This document shows, piece after piece, positions 40,907 to 44,937 of a stretch of DNA of 44,937 bases. The notes beneath the pieces are model-generated. The model saw nothing but the letters and a program-made list of their open reading frames with translations, did no database searches and was not told the DNA's origin. The translations under genes were made by a program, and so were the position numbers. The stretch is taken from NCBI GenBank assembly GCA_029553505.1, contig JAKPKY010000205.1, forward strand, positions 1 through 44,937, given 5' to 3'. Numbering within the stretch: position 1 is the stretch's first letter; the number at the start of each line of letters is the position of its first letter. Origin of the DNA: Planctomycetota bacterium. Its GTDB lineage: Bacteria; Planctomycetota; Phycisphaerae; SM23-33.

Positions 40907-41851
40907 ATGAACATCGACGTCCTACGCACCTTCTGCGACTTGGTGGACACCGGCAGCTTTTCCAAGGCGGCCGAGGCGAACTACATCTCGCAGTCCGCCG
41001 TCTCGCAGCAGTTGGCGAAACTGGAGCGGGACCTGTCGGTGCAACTCATCAGCCGGGGCGGGGGAATGGTCGCGCCGACCGAGGCGGGCAAGGCGTTCTA
41101 CGAGGGCGCCCGCGAGATCCTCCGCCGCTTCGAGCAGATGCAGGGCGAGGTCCGCAGCGCCGCCGACTCGATCCGCGGGGTGCTCCGCGTGGGGACCATC
41201 TACTCGGTGGGCTTCTACCTGCTGGACCCGTACGTCCGCCGCTTCCTCAAGGCGCACCCCGAGGTGAGCCTGCATGTGGAATACACCGGCTGGAACCGCA
41301 TCTACACCGAGGTGGTCGGCGGGGAGATGGACCTGGGGGTGGTGGCCTGCCCGGAGAAGCACCGGTCGATCGAGATCATCCCGCTGGCCAGCGAGGAACT
41401 GGTGGCCGTCTTCGCGCCGGACCATCCGCTGGCGGGCAGGAAGAAGATTCGCGCCGCGGACCTGGACGGGCAGGACTTCGTGGCGTTCCAGGCGAACATC
41501 CCGACGCGACGGCACATTGAGCGCCTGCTGCGGAACGATCACGTCGAGGTGAACGTCACGATGGAGTTCGACAACATCGAATTGCTGAAACGGGCCGTCA
41601 TGATCGGCGCGGGCGCGACGATCCTTCCTCGCGACAATATCGAGCGCGAGGCGCAGTACGGCGACCTGTCCTACGCGACGCTGGACAACCCGCGCCAGTG
41701 GCGCCGCCCGGTGGGCATCCTGCGCCGCCGGGGGCGCGCCGCCAGCCCCGCCGAGCGGATGTTCCTCGCCCTGCTCCGCACGCCGCAGGAGGATATCGCC
41801 CCGAGCGCCGGGGCGGTCAGATCTTCACCTCGAACCGCTGGCCCTTCTTGA
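40907..41851 (+). CDS. LysR-family transcriptional regulator
   Basis: This 314-residue protein has an N-terminal winged helix (1-60, IDVLRTFCDLVDTGSFSKAA and SQSAVSQQLAKLE) and a substrate-binding domain of the type-2 periplasmic fold (about 88-300, VLRVGTIYSVGFYLL; GGEMDLGVVA; LVAVFAPDHPLAG). The ligand is unknown. The last 35 bases overlap the convergent M42 peptidase gene, so both mRNAs share an antisense 3' end. No divergent target gene lies next to it; the tRNA is immediately upstream. Confidence 0.92.
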   Translation: MNIDVLRTFCDLVDTGSFSKAAEANYISQSAVSQQLAKLERDLSVQLISRGGGMVAPTEAGKAFYEGAREILRRFEQMQGEVRSAADSIRGVLRVGTIYSVGFYLLDPYVRRFLKAHPEVSLHVEYTGWNRIYTEVVGGEMDLGVVACPEKHRSIEIIPLASEELVAVFAPDHPLAGRKKIRAADLDGQDFVAFQANIPTRRHIERLLRNDHVEVNVTMEFDNIELLKRAVMIGAGATILPRDNIEREAQYGDLSYATLDNPRQWRRPVGILRRRGRAASPAERMFLALLRTPQEDIAPSAGAVRSSPRTAGPS

Positions 41852-42887
41852 GGTCCAGCAGGAACTCGGCCAGCAGCTTCGCAGCCGCCTCCAGGTCCCG
41901 CAGGTCGAGCATCTCGACCGTGGTGTGCATGTAGCGGTTGGGGATGCTGACCAGCCCCGACGGCACGCCGCCGTTCTTGTTGTGGATGACCATCGCGTCG
42001 GTTCCGCCGGTGAGGCTGAACGCCTCGATCTGGACGGGGATTTTCTTTTTCCTGGCGGCCGCCCGCAGGCGCTCGACCACGACCGGGTGATGCTCGCGCC
42101 CGATGGTGATGGCCGGGCCCTTGCCCATCTTGATCTCGCCGTGCTCCTTGGCGTCCACGCCCGGGGTGTCGGTCGCGTGGGTGACGTCCACGGCGACGGC
42201 GGCGTCGGGCTTGAGGTTGAAGACGTTCATCGCCGCGCCGGCGCCGCCGACTTCCTCCTGCACCGAACTGCACGCGTAGATGCCGCACTGGAGGCTGCCC
42301 CGGGACTCCGCCGCCAGGCGCAGCGCCTCAATGACCGTCCACGTGCCCACGCGGTTGTCGAACGCCCGCGCCACGCCGATGTTCTTGTCCAGCATCTCGA
42401 AATCGTCCACGAACGTCGCCGGGTCGCCGACGGCCACCCGCTTGCGGGCTTCCTTGCCGTCCTTGGCGCCGATGTCGATCCAGCACTCGTGGAACTTCGG
42501 CACCTTCGGGTCCTTGCCTCGCTCCTGGAGGTGGATGGCCGTGGCGCCGATGACCCCGCGGACGACCCCCTTGGCCGTGTAAATGTTCACGCGCTTTCCG
42601 CGCACCAGGGCGGGGTCCACTCCGCCGATCCTCTGGAAGTAGACGAACCCCTTGTCGTCCACGTGCTTGACCATCAGGCCCAATTCGTCGGCGTGCCCGT
42701 CGAGCATGATCTTCGGGTCGCCTTTTCCGTGGAGGATCGCGACGGCGTTTCCGTAACTGTCGGTGCGGACCTCGTCGGCGTATTTCCGGGCGTATTCGCA
42801 CCAGACCTTCTGTCCGGGCGATTCGAACCCGCTGGGGGAGGGGGTCGTCAGCAGCGTCTTGAGGAACTCGAAGGATTCAGCTCGCAT
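41817..42887 (-). CDS. M42-family metallopeptidase
   Basis: This 356-residue co-catalytic metal aminopeptidase resembles FrvX, YsdC and PepA-like TET enzymes. Metal and catalytic residues can be seen: MLDGHADELG (His-Asp and Glu nearby), ARAFDNRVG (bridging Asp), VQEEVGGAGA (catalytic and metal Glu), VAVDVTHATD (Asp) and RYMHTTVEMLDL (His). These enzymes trim peptides from the N-terminus in the cytoplasm and often form large oligomers. The ATG at 42887 has AAGGAG 8 bases upstream. The frame stays open far upstream as an antisense of the sensor kinase gene, but that part is not coding. Confidence 0.93.
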   Translation of the reverse strand: MRAESFEFLKTLLTTPSPSGFESPGQKVWCEYARKYADEVRTDSYGNAVAILHGKGDPKIMLDGHADELGLMVKHVDDKGFVYFQRIGGVDPALVRGKRVNIYTAKGVVRGVIGATAIHLQERGKDPKVPKFHECWIDIGAKDGKEARKRVAVGDPATFVDDFEMLDKNIGVARAFDNRVGTWTVIEALRLAAESRGSLQCGIYACSSVQEEVGGAGAAMNVFNLKPDAAVAVDVTHATDTPGVDAKEHGEIKMGKGPAITIGREHHPVVVERLRAAARKKKIPVQIEAFSLTGGTDAMVIHNKNGGVPSGLVSIPNRYMHTTVEMLDLRDLEAAAKLLAEFLLDLKKGQRFEVKI

Positions 42888-43061
42888 CGCAATGGCTCCT
42901 TGTGGCAATGATTTCGGCGTCAAGAGTAGCCCAATCGCCCGTTTCATGCAAGAGGGCCCCGATTGCCCCCAAGGCGCGGGGGGCACTTTGCCGATGTAGA
43001 ATACCAGCGGTGAAACCCTGCGCCCGCGCCGACCCCGCGGGTTTGCGAAGGCGGTTGACGC

Positions 43062-44937
43062 ATGTTGAGCATCCGCACGAAACTGATCTCGCTGCTGACG
43101 GCCGTCGCGCTGCTGCCCCTGCTCGGCGCGCTGGCCATCATCATCCTCAGCGGAACCCGCCTCCGCCACGAGACGTTCGGGCAGGCCATCCAGTCCGTCG
43201 CCGCCTCCGACGTCGGGCAACTCCAGGTGATCCTCGTCAAGGACATCGAAAAGGTGCTTTCCGTCTCGCACGAGCAGGCGGTGATCGAGGCGCTGCTGCC
43301 CGCGCCGAGCCGCCTGGGCCTGCGGCGGCTGGAAGAGCTCGATGCCGCCTGGCCGTTCATTCCCCTCACCGATCCGCGCATGGAGGCGGTGCTGAAGCAC
43401 CCCATCGCCGCCGAACTCAAGCTCGTCCAGCGGGTGGACCCGCGCCTGCGGGAACTGTTCGTCACCGACCGCCACGGGCAACTGGTCGCCGCGACGGGGC
43501 GCACGACGGACTTCTACCAGGCCGACGAAAGCTGGTGGCAGGGCGCCTACCACGACGGGAAGGGACGGGTCTACGTTCCGCCGGTGGCGTTTGACGAAAG
43601 CTCCGGCGTCTGGAGCGTGGATCTGTGCGTCCCGATTTCGCACGAGGGGCAGGTGATCGGGGTGGTCAAGGCCGTGCTCGACGTGACCAGCTGGGTGGGC
43701 GCCGCCCGGCGGAGCGTGGAGGACATGACGGCCTCGCTCATGCTCGTGCAGCGCGACGGGAAGATTCTCTACGGCGAGAAGACCGCCCCCCTGGAGCAGC
43801 TGGCCGAGGAGTGGTACGGTCCGATCGCCGAAGGACAGCGCCCCGGGTGGCGCGTCACCGGCGCGGGGATCATCCAGGGGTTCGCCCCGATCGAGCTTCC
43901 TCGCACCGTCTGGGAATACGAATTGAACGCCCCGCCGTGGTCGGTGGTGCTCTGCGTTCCGCGGGGCGAGGCGATGGAGGAAATCTACCGCCTCAGCGCG
44001 CAGGTGCTGACGATCGGACTGGGGCTGATCGGCACGCTGTTCGTGGCGGGCCTGGCGTTCGCCGAGCGGAGCGTGGTGGGGCGCATCCGCCGACTGGAAC
44101 GCGCCGCGCAGCGCGTGGCGCGCGGCGAGCTGTCGTACCGCATCGAGCCGGGCTTCGGGCGGCGGCTGCGCCTCGGGCACGACGAGCTGGACGAGCTGGC
44201 CGCCGGGTTCAACAACATGGTCCAGCAGGTGGAACAGTCGCACCGCGCGCTGAGCCTGGCCAACGAGATGAAGATGAACTTCCTGCGGGTGGCGGGGCAC
44301 GAACTGCGGACGCCCGTGGCCTACATCGTGGGGAGGGCGGACCTGCTGAAGGGCTCCCGCGACGCCGACAGGCTGCTGGCGTCGATGACCGCCATCGGCG
44401 ACCGCGCCCGGCGCCTCAGCGACATCATCCAGGCGATGTTCAAGCTCCTCGCCGAGCAGCGCGGCGGGCGGCAGATGACCTACACGCGAATCTCCCTCGG
44501 AAAGCTGCTGGAGGAAGTTTACACCGCGTGTAGCCCGTTCGTGGAGAAACGCCGCCAGCGCCTCATCGTGGAGGTCTCGCACAGCGTTCCGGACATCCAC
44601 GGCGACTGGGCGAAGCTGGCCGACTGCGTCGAGAACCTCGTGCTCAACGCCATCAAGTTCACCCCCGACGGCGGCGTGGTCAAGATTCGCGCCGAGAACG
44701 AACTGGGCGGATACGTGGCCGTCTCCGTGCAGGACCAGGGCCCGGGAATTCCCGAGGCGGACCTGCCGCACATCTTCGACCCGTTCTTCAGCGGGCAGAA
44801 CGTCCTCCAGCACTCCACGGGGACCATCGAATACGGAAAGCAGGGCATGGGCCTGGGCCTGACGATCGTGCGGCACTTCGTCGAGATGCACGGCGGGCGC
44901 GTGCGCGTCAACACCGGCCCGCACGGAAGCACGTTCA
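43062..44937 (+). CDS. Membrane sensor histidine kinase with Cache-like domain (3' end outside window)
   Basis: The frame is open from ATG 43062 to the edge, 625 residues so far. Layout: TM1 (about 7-30, LISLLTAVALLPLLGALAIII), an extracytoplasmic Cache-type sensor (about 35-300, LFVTDRHGQLVAATGRT and VDLCVPISHEGQVIGVVKAV), TM2 (about 318-342, VLTIGLGLIGTLFVAGLAF), HAMP (RIRRLERAAQRVARGELSYRI), HisKA with H in VAGHELRTPVAYIVGRA, then the ATPase domain (N box ENLVLNAIKFTP, G1 VQDQGPGI, F FDPFF, G2 GMGLGLTIV). All catalytic boxes are intact. The response-regulator partner would be expected beyond the window. The gene is divergent from the M42 peptidase. Confidence 0.92.
   Translation, partial: MLSIRTKLISLLTAVALLPLLGALAIIILSGTRLRHETFGQAIQSVAASDVGQLQVILVKDIEKVLSVSHEQAVIEALLPAPSRLGLRRLEELDAAWPFIPLTDPRMEAVLKHPIAAELKLVQRVDPRLRELFVTDRHGQLVAATGRTTDFYQADESWWQGAYHDGKGRVYVPPVAFDESSGVWSVDLCVPISHEGQVIGVVKAVLDVTSWVGAARRSVEDMTASLMLVQRDGKILYGEKTAPLEQLAEEWYGPIAEGQRPGWRVTGAGIIQGFAPIELPRTVWEYELNAPPWSVVLCVPRGEAMEEIYRLSAQVLTIGLGLIGTLFVAGLAFAERSVVGRIRRLERAAQRVARGELSYRIEPGFGRRLRLGHDELDELAAGFNNMVQQVEQSHRALSLANEMKMNFLRVAGHELRTPVAYIVGRADLLKGSRDADRLLASMTAIGDRARRLSDIIQAMFKLLAEQRGGRQMTYTRISLGKLLEEVYTACSPFVEKRRQRLIVEVSHSVPDIHGDWAKLADCVENLVLNAIKFTPDGGVVKIRAENELGGYVAVSVQDQGPGIPEADLPHIFDPFFSGQNVLQHSTGTIEYGKQGMGLGLTIVRHFVEMHGGRVRVNTGPHGSTF

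Noticed and set aside
41817-44924. Very long minus-strand open frame continuing upstream of the M42 gene
   Set aside because: The part above 42887 is antisense to a clear histidine kinase and has biased, low-complexity composition; AAGGAG and family length place the M42 start at 42887.

Overview
The window is about 45 kb of high-GC bacterial chromosome. Gene content and style suggest a planctomycete, possibly Phycisphaerae-like: secreted SH3, PDZ and TPR proteins, a membrane-anchored Ser/Thr kinase beside a STAS/RsbW-type switch, a glucan phosphorylase, lipoproteins with a GAGC lipobox, and REP-like palindromes between genes. This assignment rests on resemblance and was not tested. No phage, transposase, CRISPR array or rRNA is visible. 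One tRNA, Leu(CAG), is present.

Layout. 1-6.1 kb: a partial secreted SH3 protein, a soluble histidine kinase, a UPF0104-type membrane protein with a PilZ protein, an O6-alkylguanine-DNA alkyltransferase and an esterase. The gaps here carry four degenerate arrays with an exact 7-nt period. 6.1-12.7 kb: REP-like hairpins, aconitase, a lipoprotein, a BatA-like membrane protein, an AmrS-type radical SAM enzyme and a 25-residue basic protein. 12.8-18.7 kb: a pseudo-protease and an active HtrA-type protease (operon), divergent from dprA, then a TPM-domain protein. 18.8-20.0 kb: two genes of unknown function in lower-GC DNA. 20.0-25.0 kb: the translation operon thrS-infC-rpmI-rplT-pheS, with a long structured leader and an AUC start on infC; pheT does not follow.

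25-30 kb: alpha-glucan phosphorylase, then divergently a small basic protein and a secreted TPR-like protein. 29.9-33.0 kb: the most unusual locus. A gamma-glutamylcyclotransferase-like domain is fused to what looks like a glutamine-synthetase-fold amidoligase, and it is transcribed divergently, from overlapping promoters, with a radical SAM protein. 33.1-35.8 kb: a Ser/Thr kinase followed by STAS, RsbW-like and STAS proteins, resembling a partner-switching module. 35.8-40.6 kb: phosphate acetyltransferase, a polytopic membrane protein, cytidylate kinase overlapping an acyltransferase, a nested palindrome, and a dihydroorotate-dehydrogenase-like protein. 40.6-44.9 kb: tRNA-Leu, a LysR regulator, an M42 peptidase and a partial Cache/HAMP histidine kinase.

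Several genes have a -10-like hexamer so close to the start codon that the mRNA would be leaderless or nearly so (4543, 31941, 39312). Others have AGGAG-type ribosome binding sites, so both initiation modes seem to be used.
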